This document shows, in pieces, positions 1 through 13,854 of a stretch of 64,000 bases of DNA. Each line of letters begins with the position of its first letter. The first letter of the stretch is position 1. The translations under genes and the position numbers were made by a program. Source of the stretch: Ophioceras dolichostomum (taxonomy: Eukaryota; Ascomycota; Sordariomycetes; Magnaporthales; Ophioceraceae); the NCBI GenBank assembly GCA_003049485.1, contig PYST01000027.1:1-64000 (forward strand), written 5' to 3'. The notes under the pieces are model-generated. The model was not told the origin of the DNA. It did no database searches and worked only from the letters and a program-made list of their open reading frames with translations.

Positions 1-1064
1 CCCCTCCTCCGCGTAACGTCTCATGGCCCATGGACGTGGCGAGCGAGGAATGGGCTGAATAATGGCTCTCACTGGGGCTTCCGTCTCTTTTTCTCTTTTT
101 TCGGATTGTTTCCATGTTTGTGAGTGGGCGAGCGGACGGGCTAAATACCTACAGGTAGGTAGGTAGGCACTTACTCTCCCAGATACCAAACAGAGATCGA
201 CGACGGCGTTTCGGTCATGCCTGTCTTGCGCTTCGACTATTCTGACCTCCTTCAGATAGATCACAGATCGACATGAACATACCCCTCTCTGCTATGGGGC
301 TGAGTGAGAGGACGCAAACATCGCCGAGCTAGCCCACTCGTTTATTACGACGGCATGAGCGGGTACGGACGTAGTGTTGTTGTGGGTGTGCGGACTGGTG
401 GTGGTGGTGGTGGTGGCTGTTGGCGCTGGCTCCGGACAGATCCTCACAGGAAGCCTACAATACGGGCTAGGCTAGATCGGGGGAGGCGGTTGGAGCTTTC
501 CGGGGGCTAATAGACTGACAAAACGACGCCATCTCGCTCGCCTGCGAGGGAGGTGTGTCTGCTTGTGATGCCTACTCCGTAGTAAACTGACTATTGGCTT
601 CGCTTGACAGAAGCCTCCGTGGGTCTTAGCTCCTGTCACTCTGTTGGTGAGCGCTAGGGAAGCACACTAGCCATCTTAGCTTGCTTGTACTAAGCTTGGC
701 CGTCGACTAGGTGCGTAGGTGGGTGTCGTTCTTTTTCTTCCTCCTTGCTTCGAGAGAGAGAGTATGTGTGTGAGAGAGTGAGTGCGAGTGTGTGAGTGGA
801 TTCGTTAGCGTGCGCGCCCGTGCCAACCCACCACACCTCCTCCCGCTCAAGCCTTCTACGTCTCCTGCGTTGACCCCGGACCATTCATCAACATCCCGTC
901 GGCTCCAGGTGGGGAAGAGAAAGGCGGAGGAGTGAGTGAGGGTGGGAGGAAGGTGAGTGGATGGGAGTGGCAATGATCACTCATGGACAAACCTACGTAG
1001 TCTCGATTCCATCCCGGGCGGGGGATGGTGGTCTTTGCCTAGGACCGGCCTGCCTACCTTCCCC

Positions 1065-1107
1065 TCTTCTTCTTCTCTTTCTTCTTCTCCTTCTTCTTCT
1101 TCTTTGC
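1065..1107 (+). repeat. Imperfect TTC (pyrimidine) microsatellite
   Basis: Interrupted run of TTC triplets within the gene-free region. It is also read as poly-Glu or poly-Ser in spurious open frames. Confidence 0.85.
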
Positions 1108-2298
1108 CTTGTGGGCGTTCTAGTTGTTGGTCCGCACCAGGGGACTGTCTGGCTAAGTTTGTAGCTTGCCACCTTGTTTTAGTGACACATGCAAGTCTGG
1201 CGTGCCAAGAGGTGGAACCAGCAATGCCAAACACCAGGAAAAGAATCATCAGGCCTCCTTCATTGAAGTGGGCAAAATGGCGAGATCATGAGCATGGTAT
1301 TACCCTGCTAAGACCCATCGATGCCCGCTTCAATGCCGCAGGCTGGTGCTGATCAGAGATGGGGGGAGGGGGAGAAGGAGGGAGGGGAGGGAAAGGAACA
1401 ACTAGGAACCACCCGTTGGTCCCTAGCTACCTAAGGTTACCTAAGGTAGTTAGAATGTACTTGCTTGTTCTCCAAAGCCCAGGTCGAAGTCTACCACATA
1501 TGCTGGAGGGGGTCTGGGCCTGAGTGTCACCCAGTTCATTCCCCCCGATTTGTCACCGGCGAAGCTCGCCAGGCAGAGAGAGTGGAGGGGGGTCGCGCAG
1601 ACTGGCTGGCGAGGCCGGGCTGCAGGCAGGACCCTTCTGTCGCGATCCCTACAGATTCTGGCCAGATTTGGGCTTGTGTGCGTGTGTGCGTGTGTGAGTG
1701 TGTGTGCGTGCCTGCGCGCGTACGTGATCTTGTTGATGAGGCCGAGGCTGGACGTCTGTCTGATCTGATCACGAACCGTGCGTGTAGCCCAACTGCCCTG
1801 AAGTTTGCCTCCTTAGCCTCTGGGTGGGCTTCCAACTTGGTATGAATCAATTCTTATAAGTGAGACCCCCTCTAGCTTGTCGGATGGGAGCATCTCGCCC
1901 TGTAGAGGCTTAAGAAGGGGTGACACAAGAGGATACTAGAGTAGTGACGAGTTGGGCGAGAATGGCCTCTGTCAAGTCGTATCATTTAACCTTCCTCGCC
2001 TACCAGCTCATAACAACGAAACAGAAATCTGGGTGGACATGTCTAGATTTCGGTCCACCCATCCAGCTCTCCACCCACCACCTACTTCAGCCGATCTTTC
2101 CTAGGTGGCCACCTACAACGTAAGGGAGCAGCCACTACTCTTGGGCGCAGTTCGAACGCTTTTTGCACACCCCCAAACCAGCACAAAACGGCTTGAAATG
2201 CGTGCGCGTTTGCGAACGGTATGCGCACTGCTGTCTGTTTGTTGGCTGCACACATACCTACCTAATGTTTGTAAGCGCGTTGCGTTGCGTTGGATCTA

Positions 2299-2318
2299 CT
2301 GCTGCTGCTGCTGCTGCT
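2299..2318 (+). repeat. CTG triplet microsatellite
   Basis: Six to seven CTG units within the gene-free region upstream of the WOPR gene. Confidence 0.85.
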
Positions 2319-5300
2319 ACTTTCTACGCAACGCACGTAACGTTTCTGTTCTTGTTCTCGCGTTTGCTGCACGTCCCAATTGCTGCATCCAGGAGTGGTG
2401 ACACACTTCGCTTTCGTTTGCTCTGGCTGTTCATACTTGGCTTGATCACATGCCATGGAGCTCCGAATGTAGGAGAACAAGTTCTCCGCTTCTGCCATCC
2501 AATCCTTTTCGTCTTTCGGAGAGCCCCTGGGTCCAAGCGCATGTCTCACGTTGGCTTGCTCGAATCTCAGCGCCGAGGACGACCCGATGATATGCGGTCC
2601 CGGACAGACATGTTAGGTCGCTAACATCTACCAACTACGAAAAAGTGCCGCGGTTGGCTTTGCGGGCGTTTGTCTACGGTGGAGTGATTGGCATCAATGG
2701 GAGGTATCTCAGAGGTATCTAGGTAGCTGTAAGTTGTTCAGTTCTTCTGCGTGATGACGAGTGTCCGGAGTCCGCATGGGCTATCTATGCATGCCTGTGC
2801 ACGCGTGTTGGACAACAACGTCATCTGGAATGCGATGTATGTGTCATCGTTGATCTGTTGACGAGAGTGTCGACGAGAGTGTTGATGGAGGGTCAGTGAC
2901 CCTGAAGGAGACATTTGGAATTAGCCCCTTACCAAATGTCAAATAGATAACCCTAAACTCGTTCTGGACACCAGACGGCAAGAAGACTTGGTGAGAGTGG
3001 CCATGAGGGAGATCATAGCCATCTTCCTGCATCACAGGAGGCAGGGAGGTGGTAGCCCTTGAGCACATCCCCCTTGTTCCTATTCTAGATGCCTCCCCTC
3101 ATGTAATGCTATACCACCCAGGAGCTGATAAGTTGAAGGATTAAATGAGCACGACCTCGATTCCAGTTTTGGCAACATGTATTGGGCGTCTTGGCCTGTT
3201 TGTCGCTTCTGTCGCGTCTGTCGTGGTTTGCAGTGTTTTGTCGTGTTGAGATTGAGGGCTCTACCACAGTATGTCATGATGATGCCAAGACTCAGGGGCA
3301 CTGCCTGGGTAAAGCATGAGAGCGAGCTTTGGCACAGAACGGCGAACATCTTCTCACACCCCCATGTAATAGCCCATCTAGTTGCTTGACTTGATGCACT
3401 TCGACGACGTCGTCTGTTGTTTCTGCCTCGCCTCAGCGATGCCTTGGCGAGGCCGTCACTGATCAGTAACACTGACGCGACGTCGCTGTGACTGATGACG
3501 TGCAGTTCTTAGGTCAAGCTTGCTAAGGGCTACATCGCCTTAGCACCATGGGCGCGAAATCCTAAAGGATGCAAACGGAATGAAAAGAATGGAAACGCTA
3601 GGGTAGTTCTTGAATCCAAATATTGACAAGTAGATAAGGCCTGGCTAGGTCAAAACAGCCACCAAGTGCCGCTGAACGCCGCTGAGTGAGCCCAGGACGA
3701 GTGCCGGGATGATTGATGTTTCTGCAGCGAGCGATGTGGGCTTCTACGGAGTCGACCTAGTGCTCTCCTCAGTCGTGTGTGCTCACTGACCATCGATCAT
3801 GCTCAACGTGCTCGGCTCGGCCTCCATCCCACCACGTACGTTGTAGGGCTGTTCACATTTTAGGTCGGCCTCCGCGGATGGAAGCACCATCCATCCGACT
3901 GGGGGAATTTAAGGACTTTTCACATGCCGCAGGAGAAATAAGAATCTCTCTGGCTGATGTGTGGGGTTCGCGCATGAACTCCATACATAGAGCGTGGCCT
4001 AGCAGCCCTGGCAGCCTTGCCAGTTGCCACTTGACGCCGATCCTGAGCCAGATCGAGCCAGATCGAGCAGAGTGGCCCGTATGAGCCTTGGAGTGTAAAA
4101 ACCCAAAAGACTTGGCACGAGCTGCGGTGAATTGTGAACTCCCTCCCTGCAAGACTGCTGGTCTGCATCTCGTCTTTCGGTGGGTAAGAAGAGTATGGGA
4201 TCTGATAGGATTTCCCCGCCCTCCATGCCCTTCTGTAGGCCCTTCTGCAGGCCGTGCCGAAGGCCCATAACAGGCAACGTTCTTCAGCTGGTCGTTATTG
4301 TTTCGACGTGGTATTAACATAGTATCTAGTAGCAACTGCACTACGTAGTGGGTTAGTTCGAACGCTCCTACGAATAGCTTCTTCGTTCGAAATCAATTAC
4401 TTCAGAATATCGGAACGAGAAAATATATTCGAAACTATCGTGAGGCGCTCGACCATCTGGCGTGGCTTGTTCCACGTTCGCTCGATAGATGGTATCTTTG
4501 ACCCCCGCCCCCCCTTTCCCAATATTGCCCCCCTGAGCCAGGAGAGAGAAGCCGAGAGCAGCGGCGGATGTGTGAGGCTAGTTGGAAAGGCTCTAACTCG
4601 CCGATTTAGTCATCGTTGAGTGATCGGAATCACCTCCGATGGCAGTTTACTGGTCGATTTGAAGACCCAATCGGGGCTCACTGCTTTCAAGGTACGATGC
4701 GCGATAAAGAAGGGGGAGAAAAAACCGATCCCACCAGGTGTAGAGTCTCTATGCCACCCCTCCCGCGAAGGGTTTCACCGAGCGGCTCATGCCGGAAGAT
4801 TTCATGCGCCTACCTTCGCCATCTGCGGCACTTGGGGAGGTCCAAGGGCCCTATGGCAGTGCCTTTGCAGTGCCTGTGCCAGTACCGGGTAACGGACGTG
4901 GAGGCCAATAGATCCAACCTACGCTTGCTAGTGAGGGGTTTCTCGAGAAAGTGGCTACGTCAGGGGCAAAAGTGTGGCAGGGCGGGTGAGAGGGAATGAT
5001 TTAGTGATAATTCAGTGAATTTTGAGAGGGTGAAGGACCAAGGGCAGCAACTCCGTTTTATCTTGTGGTATATCTAGGTACATACTAGGCGGAGAGTCGT
5101 TAAACGTGTTGATGTTTTCGGGGAACAATCTCCGCTTGGTGGCGGCCAACTGGGAGTTGAGACGGGTCCGTCAGGGTCTTGTCTTCCTGCAGCCAGGCGG
5201 GTCAGCCAGCATCAGGCTTCGATCCATACACAGTAAGCTCCTCCTCTCTATGACCAACGCGACTTGTGAACAGCTCGCGTCGCAGCAGAATCAGGCCAGG

Positions 5301-7150
5301 CATGATGATCGAGCGAGCCAGCCAGCATTAGTGAAATGAAACACTTAGTAGATTCCCTTCCCAATTTCTCCATTTCCCCATTCGCGGCCAGATCGCTCTA
5401 ACTCTGCCGACGTCGCTGTGAAAGTAGGATGGAGCGATCGGCGAGAACGGAGAGAGGTGAATGACAGATACAAGAATCCGGCAGCTTCGAAGCATGACCG
5501 CTGTCTTCGCCGAGACGAGTTTCATTGGACGTTGTATGCGGCACTTAGGATGATGCTTTCTAGGAAGGCATTGTCCCTTGGACGTCAGAGGTTGAGGTTC
5601 GAGGAGGGATGAGGGAGGAGCGAGGGGACGATGGGTGTCATTGCCCTTCCTTCTTGTCAACTACAAGCTCGTCTGCTACAGCCTTTGAGCGAATGAACGT
5701 GCTGCTGTAGTTCCCCAGCTTTTTTGTGGATTATGCCGCGAGCTATAGGGGATCCAGTCCAGGGGTGACTACGACGTATGTCTGAGCTTGGCCTTTATTC
5801 ACTGGCACCCTTAGCAAAGCCTGGCCGCCTTTTATTGGGCTGGTTGGGCTGGTCGGGACCGAGAACTGCAGCCATCAAGAGGTGTGTGTGGCCGGATTCG
5901 TTGACATCGCCGACGAACCTGGGGGATACAGGCAGGCTTGGCTCTCGGAGGAAGGCCTCGATTTGGAAAGACAGCGCTCGGCCTAAAGCTCAGTGCCCAA
6001 GCTCCCTGGCTCAAGCCCCATCTTTTGTGCAGTAGGAGAGTGGGCTGGGCTAGCCAGTCCCATCCCCCCTTTTTTTCTCAGGTTCCGATCGATAGGCCTC
6101 TTCTTGGCGAGCCTCGAACGACCGAGCAAGGAAATATCCCACGTCTTTCTCTAGATGACGACGACGACGGACATTGAGTCGGAGACAGAAGGTGGTGAGA
6201 TATGAGGAGCATTGCAACGAGAATAAGACGTCAAGACCCAGGGAGACTCCCCCAAATTCGCCCCCGTCGAGTGATAACGAACATGCCGACTTGAGAACAA
6301 GCTGAGTGTCAATATGGAGGCCCGACCCTCATACTTCTCGCCCCCTGGACCCCCATACTTATCGCTTCCTGTCATATCTCTCTGGATATCTGAATCTCTA
6401 GATCTCTGAATCTCTGGCTTGGCAAGGCGGCTTCTGCCTCGTGTTGAGTTCATGAAGTCTAGGGAGATCGCATGCATGCATGATGATGAAGAAGGAGGCT
6501 GAATATCCTTATCGGAATCGTCGATCCGTTCGATGATCCAAGTTCAGGCTCTACCCCGGGGTCGAATCCCACCCCCAGCCCCCAAGTACCAAAGTCCAAA
6601 CGCTGGTCATCAAACCCCGGAAATAGGAAATCAGTTCGTGGCGAGAGGCTCGCTCAAAACAGAGGGCTCGGGGGCTAGCTTTCTTTTTTAGATCAAACGG
6701 CAGGATGAGGAGATCAAAGCATTAACAAGAGAGAGTGTGAAAAACACCGGTCAAAGCTTCAGATGTTAAGATGTTAGCCTGGCTGGTGTGCAAGTTCAGA
6801 AGCTCTCTTGCAAAAGACTCACAAACCTAAAAAAGACGGGGATAGAGCGAGGGGATTTTCAGGTACGCGGGCGGTGACACTCCCACTCTTCCTGAGTGGC
6901 TGATGCCAATGTTGCCCCTGGCCCGTCCGCAAGCTTGCAACTCAGGATCAGCCTTCCCTTGCTTGCCTTTGTTTGCCTGCGTACACGTCGCCCGTTGAAG
7001 AGGCTAGTTGTGGACTGGAGATGAAGCTTTTGGGGTGAAGCTTGGCGATGTAGCTCGGGGTCTGAGAAGACGGTAGGGCAGGGGCAGGCGAGGTTAGGGT
7101 TCAAGGGACGACGGTAGGGTGTTTTGAAGTCAAAACTGACGACATTTCTT

Positions 7151-7194
7151 CAGTCCTGTCCCAGTCCTGTCCCAGTCCTGTCCCAGTCCTGTGC
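7151..7194 (+). repeat. 11-bp direct tandem repeat, four copies
   Basis: Four head-to-tail copies of the 11-mer CAGTCCTGTCC; the last copy has one change (CAGTCCTGTGC). It is the only clear minisatellite in the upstream region. It could be a binding-site array or neutral slippage. Confidence 0.9.
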
Positions 7195-10100
7195 TAGTTT
7201 CCTTCATCGGTCACGATTGTAACGGCTTCAGATTTGTCTCGATGGCACCAGATCCTTCGATGGAATGCGAGACATGCGGGAGTGTCCGGGGGAGGAAAGC
7301 CCTCCAGAAAGCTGTAGCAAGCTGTAGCAAGCTGGGCACCGGGATTCGACTGCAATTCGCAGTGGTGTTCACCGCTGACAGCTCGGCGACAGATTTGCTT
7401 CAGACCCCGTTTCCTCCGGTGCTACGACGTACCGAAATCCAAGGAATCCGGGGAATCCAAGGGCTCGCATTCCTCTTGCTCCTTGTGATTCTGTTTGCCT
7501 CGCCGGATTTGGACATGGCCAGCGAAGAGAAAGGGGGCAATGAGGAGATCGGCCGAAGACCACAGCACCTGCTAGCTGATTTCACATACACGTCTGCGTC
7601 TAGTGATATGCGTACAGAGACGTACAGAGTATGGTGGACATTTCAGATGGCTAGCGGTCCCAAGCAGAGTCACTTGCGGAGTCCCCTGCGCTGCGTCGGG
7701 TGCCCGGCTGTCACCCACCATGGGCGAATACACCCCAAGGCAGTCTCCATTCTCCATTAGTCCATTCCTTCCCAGCCCCTTTTACCCGAGACATCCCGAG
7801 GCGTCGCGGCGAGTTATCACCTCTAAGTACGTTGTAAATCGCGTTGCGTTTGACGGGTACGGGTGAGTAGGGGTCAGGTCGGTTTGGAGGCGAGGGTCCC
7901 AGGCGGGTGGGGAGGCGAGGAGGGAGGGCGAACGGGGGTTGCTGACAAGTTCTGACGTCTTCCCTTGCAGACGGGAGGCGGATGGACGGAAGACGATGAC
8001 GGAGTAGAGAAAGGCCTGTGGTCCGTCTACTACGTAGTAGATTCCCAACTCGCTTCAGTTTATGCATGTTCTTGGTACTGCGGACTCGTACTTCCCCTGC
8101 GACTCGCTACCTCTTGCCCTCCCACGCACCTCTCACTTTTACCACAGAGCAGACGCGCCGTGAGATACGTCAGTACGTGGACGTGCCTCCTCCCATATGG
8201 CCCAAGCTTCTCCTCAGCTCGAGCCCACGAGCTAGTCAACACATAGTGGATGGGTCGCGAGTGGATCAGGCTCACCTTCCTGGTGACTCGGACGTTCTGG
8301 AGCCAGGAACTGCCCGGATTTGCAGATGGCGCTCCCCGGGTTGAACCCTATCAACCCCCTTCGCCATCCACAACGATACAGGACCCACCCACACTCGCCT
8401 ACTCCTCCGTCACTACCACCACAGCACCACCACAGAAATGGCAGCGTAGTACTGCTAGTGGTAGCCGGTCAAGTCGGGGCAAGTCTCCTCACCTGTAGGT
8501 AGTCCAGCGAGCTGCTTGCACGCAGCACACAGTAGACAAATGACAAAATGACGCCGCAAGACTTGGCAGCGCGAAGATTCTCCGGACTGATCGAGACACC
8601 TGCCAGCTCCCCCGCCCGTCAGACTACGTAGACCGTTGAGACTTGAGAAGCGCTCGGTGCATGCGTTCTTCCAGCACGGCACGGACTGGATCTAGTAGGT
8701 ACTGAGCAATGAGCAATTGGCTCGGCCACCCCCCACTTCATCTCCCTCCCTCTCCTCGTCCTGGCCAGTGCTCTTTCATTTCCATTACAGCGTCAGTGAC
8801 GACGACATCTCGACGACATGTTGACGACGCCAGCATGCATTATCAAAGGTGTTCGAGCGCCTCGTCGACCGGACCCCTGTTTCAGTCTTCAACTTGCTCC
8901 GTCATCATCGCCTATCGCCTCCCTTGCGTGCAGTTTAGTCGAGTGGCACAAAAAGCTCTGTGGGTGGCAGGTTCAGCGGTAAGCAAGGAGACCGAGCCTG
9001 CCTGCCTAGTGATCGATCTTCACATGCTAGCCAATCAAAGAGAATAACACAAGTTTCCTACTCTACTTTCCTTCACCGCCGTGAGAGGCGAGAACGTGTA
9101 AATGCAGGCAATGCAGGCAGTCAGTCAGTTGCGGCAGTGCTACTCTCGTCTCGCCGAGGTGGCTATTTGCATAAGGACCTAGGCAATGAGCAATTCCTGC
9201 TTGGGCGGCCATGGGGAAACAGCAGCACAGTTAAACACATGAATGCTCCCAAGGACTGGTTGGCTGGACCAGTTGGCTGCCATACCCGGGAGCGCCGTCT
9301 GGGACTAGCATGGCGTGTGGCACTTCCAGGAGGGAGAAACTAGGGAGGCACCGACGGACTTAGGAGGATTTAGGAGGCATTAACTGTTCCAAACACAGAG
9401 ATATAGGGTACCAGGTAGATAAGTGGCAGGTAACAGGTAACTCGTAGGAGAGGGAGTGAGGGAGTTAGCACATAGACCTACCTTTATCAGGGAGGAGAGA
9501 TGGGCAGTACGACAGATGGCTGCTGCTGATGGTGGCGTTGGTGTTTTGGCTTGCGCGCTGAGTAGGACTTTGACCAGGAGCACCAGGCGAACCAGGCGAA
9601 CCAGGCCTTATCACTATCTCCAGGGATTTTAAGGTATGAGAAGGCGCGCAGAGCAGCGCAGAGCAGCGCATGGGAGACACTCATGTGAATCATTCTAATC
9701 GCCATGACATTCCAGAGTGAGAAAATGCCATTGAGGGCCACAGGGCAATGATGACTGGAAGAAGGAAGCACGGCTTTCTCCCAAGGGTATCTAATAGGAT
9801 AATGTACCACGCCTGATGATGAAATCGATCAGGAATGGCTGGAGAGGAAGATGAGGGACCGAACTTGAGAACCCTACAACGCAGAATGCAGAGGACGAGA
9901 AGGAACGGGAGAGTGCTGGGTAGGTCGCCTTGGCACAGTGGACGAGGATAAGGGAGAAAAGGGGAGGAAGAGGAGGACGAGAAGCAAGACAAGAGTGGGT
10001 GCAGGCGGTGGTGATGAAAGGTGACAGGCAACGGGCATGGGAGATCCCGAGATGGGAAGGGGGTGCGTTGAAGGACGGTCAATTTCACTACTGGACATGT

Positions 10101-13100
10101 TGACTGTCGTAGTAGGTACCCAGGTACGTACCGCACTAATAATGCAGCGCACCATTCTTAGCAGGATCTTCTCTCCCATCTCTCCTCGTCCTCACCGGCC
10201 CACCCTTGTAGCGCCCTAGACCTTGCCTCGTCAACGCAGCAGCACGCAGGGCTCACCTACAAGAGCAAGGGTAGGTATCTTTGCTCTCTTTGTCGACTGA
10301 GGTGCCTGAGGTAGTCGTCTAACGTGCTCCATGCCTACAATTGTGGCAGTAACTGCCCAGTAGCTACCGTGCTGTCTGGCTATTTCATCTTTTCTACAGC
10401 GTGCCGTACTCCACCTTCCCATCTCCCCTCCCCTCCACCCCCTCCACGTCTTGCGCACCTTGCTCCCCTTGTTCTCGCCCTCTCCCCTGCTCCCCTGATT
10501 GCGGCCCCAACAGGTGCTCTCCCTGCAAGTCGTCAACAGCAATTATTGGATCGACATTGGAACAGATTCTGCTTCTGGCTCTGCAACTACCTCGTCTCGA
10601 CTTGCTTGCCTGCACTGTATTTCACCCGTTCGAATGCCTGATTACCATTGATTGCCCTTGATTGGCCTGGATGGATGTATGGAGTAGAAAGCACTGTAGC
10701 CACACACACCACCAAAACAGAAAAGAAACCAACAAGAATACATATCAAGCTGCTCGCCCGCTCACTTGCTCACCCTCTGCCGCCGCTTCGACGATATTAT
10801 GTATGGTGTCTGTCCGTCCGGTTCGGGCCAAAACAGCGCGCACCGCCGAGCTGGAAAACTGCTAACTGCTGTGCAGGACTGGACTGCAGGCAGGGCAGCA
10901 GAATGACAAACGACCGAAACAACACACAAAAATCACCCAACTGCTCCCAACTCACAAAATTTCCGTTATCCTCCGCGTCTTGGCCATCGCCCATTGTCCT
11001 CTGTTCTGTCGTCGTCCATCATACTTGCCATTCTTTCACTCCTTCCCGTCTTCCTCTCTTCCCCTCTCCCCATCCTTCCCTCTTTGCTTCCTCCGCTCCT
11101 ACCCTCCTCGGCCCCTTTCCGTCTGCCACCTGCCCCGGGCGTTCATGTTCACTTCAGTTCGCTTCAGTTCGCTTCACTCCCCCACTGCCAGCCACGATCA
11201 GATCATCTTAGCCCAGTCTAGCGCAGCAACAGCTGGGGTCCGGTAGCTACCTATCGACCGAATACAATAGGGCGGGAGCTGCAATCAGCAGGAGCAGCCC
11301 CAAGCACCACGCCGGCACTGGAAACCACGCCGGGAAACCACGCCGGGACACCACGCTACCGGCCTAACTTCTATCTAGCCTGCCTACGCTACTTACGCCA
11401 CACTACCTGACCCTTCTTGCCCTCTTCGCGACACTTCCAATGGCATCTACATGCACCACACTTCTCTGACAGGCTTGTCTTGTCCCGCCCGTCAAATCAA
11501 GGCCGACTTCGACACGGTCGCTCTCACACTTACTACCACCTACCTACCCAGCCATCCAGCCACATTGAGTGAGCCATTGGATCCATCCGGTCTGCCAACT
11601 ACACCTTCCTCCTCTACCATATCCGACCAGTTGCGAAAGAGGGCAGGGAAAGTAGAAGCAGCAGCAGCATTGGCTGGAGACTGCCATTGGATCTGCAAGT
11701 GAGCAAAGCAAGTGGAAGTAAGCAGAAAAACTGGCAGGCATCTACCTAGGTCGGTACCTACCTAGGCAAGAAGCCAAGAAGGCAAGAAGGCAAGACGCCG
11801 TGCTAGCCAAAAGCCGACAGGTCACCTTGCATCTACCTGGTACATACAGACACCACCTGCACCACCTGCACCTCCTGCCACCTAGACGTACCTAAAGCAC
11901 CCACCAACGCGCTGCACGCATCAGGTCCTGCCGCACTCTCATATTTTGCGTCGTCAACTCCCGGCTGGGCTCTGCCCGTCCCCCAAGGCCATATTTCCCT
12001 CCTGAGCCCTATATCGTGTCTTGGGCCGCATCAGCATCAGTCAGCACTGCTCATCACTGCGTCTGGGAGGAAGGAGGTGACCAGCGCGGTGCCCATTTCT
12101 CGAGATATCAACACAGTGCATAGGTGGCGTTCCGCTGCCACTCTGTCCGCATGCGATAAAGACGACGTCGAATGGCTTGACATCATACACCACCGGGGAA
12201 AACAGGAGGCAAATACACGAGCAGGGTAAGGCTCCTCGCGGTGGTCACCTCTCCAACAAAAGAAGACAAAAAAGAGCGACCTACAGCATCTCTTCACTGC
12301 CCGTTCCCACTGCTACCACTGCTACCAACGCCGCCACAGGGACACCCCATTCATCACCAGCAGCACAATTGCAGCTGTCAGACCGAACTACGTGCTCCGG
12401 ATCCCTTTTTTTTAGAGCGCGGGGCTGCCAGCTCGCCACCAAGGATCGATCAGAGCAGCAATTAGTCCAGCGGACCCGCCACATCCGCCGCCGCCTACGG
12501 TACCTGCCAGGTCTATTACCGCACCAAGCCAAGTCATTACATACACCTCTTTCCTCATACAACCAAACCTTGTGAGTAACTGTTTTTCCTTTCTTCCTGG
12601 CACAACAAAAAGGCCAGGCGGGCCCTAGAAGACGGGCAGGTTGTGGTTGCCGTCCTTCGCACATCGAACTGCCAACTACCTGCCGGCTACCCTCTTCCAC
12701 CTACCACGATCCCGACACGCCAGAGAGAGTTCTGCATCTTCACTGCCCGTTGCGCAGGCTTCTGAAGTCTCCCAACCTTTCCACTACCTATTCTTCAAGC
12801 CGCGTGGGCCCTTACATCTCCCGTCGCCGTTGAAGACCGGCCTTTTCAGGAAGCAAAGGGACAGACTCAGGCGCTTTGTGAACCGTCCATCTACATCCCG
12901 TGAGGCGCTTTGCACCTTCTCTGCAGTTTTCACAATGCTTTCGGCGACTTGGGCGTCACCCTAACCAGTCTTCCAGGAAACTCTCACGGAACTCTCAGAA
13001 AACTATCGTATAAGGACTCGAGAGAGACTTCCGCTCCAGGCGGGCGACCAACTGCCAAACCTTAACCTTCGAGTCCTACTCGCCTCAAGCTTGCGCCTGC

Positions 13101-13854
13101 TCTGCCCAACCTTTTTCCCTTGGGTATATAGACGCGCAGTACCCATAGTTTCTTCTGGTCAGTCAAATCCCTCCTCCGAACGTTCAGCCTGCTCATCATC
13201 TCCGAAACGCACTGGGGCCTCGCGGCCGCGTTGTCCATTTTTTGTGTTTCTTTCGTCGGCGTCCTTCGTTCACGCATCGCTTCGCTTTGGCTTATTCTCC
13301 CCTCCTGTAAACTGTTGCCGAAACAAGGGAAGAGTGTGCATTCGTTACCTCATTTTTACGCTCGTCTCGCTGTCTCGTTGCATAGTTCTGTGGCATTATC
13401 TAACTTATACCCAGGCTCGTTCTCGTTCTGTCTTGGAGAGATACCCAATTTTGCAACCTTCCTTCTCGGCTCACTTTTTCTGTCCCCGACCCACACCTTT
13501 CCCTGCTTCCATATCCTGGGCTCCCCATTTCTCGATACGCAGACCTCTTCATCGGGCTGTCTGACCGAGCTTTCACCAGACGAAGACTGGCCCCCGGAAT
13601 CCTCACCCCAAAGGACCACAGGGACCTCACGGCTCCCGATCGCGAGGCAGTCTCGGCTGTACCCCATCCGCCGAAGCTCAACTTCCCAACATCATCTGCC
13701 ACCCCTTGAGGTATCTAGCCTTCTTTTTGGACATCCCTCGTTACCCGCTCTCCCCCAGTGATCTCACAACAAAGCCGATCGGAGGACACGCGCTCATCTG
13801 AATTCTACCGTCACTTCAAGGTGTACGCTAACGGCCACCTTAGTCGTCATCAGG

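Larger units (their letters stand above)
1..13854 (+). promoter_or_regulatory. Gene-free upstream region and probable long 5' leader of the WOPR regulator
   Basis: Nearly 13.9 kb precede the WOPR start codon. I found no reading frame with a recognisable domain, no spliceable pair of coding-looking frames and no RNA gene. The short open frames are low-complexity or overlap one another on both strands. From about 10.15 kb to the start codon the + strand is mostly rich in C and T, as fungal promoters and 5' leaders are. From about 9.34 to 10.1 kb it is purine-rich instead. A TATATA sequence lies near 13,124. In Candida WOR1, and for some other switch genes, very long upstream regions and leaders are established; applying that here is inference. 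I saw no exact TTAAAGTT (the Wor1-type core) by eye, but a scan on both strands is needed. Simple repeats are scattered through it. Confidence 0.6.

Noticed and set aside
6550..6585. T-arm-like sequence GGTCGAATCCCA
   Set aside because: The flanking bases do not form a T-stem, and no acceptor or anticodon arm can be built around it.
7191..7760. 189-codon frame in the gene-free upstream region
   Set aside because: Begins with GTG rather than ATG, no domain, and overlaps frames on the other strand; composition like the surrounding non-coding DNA.
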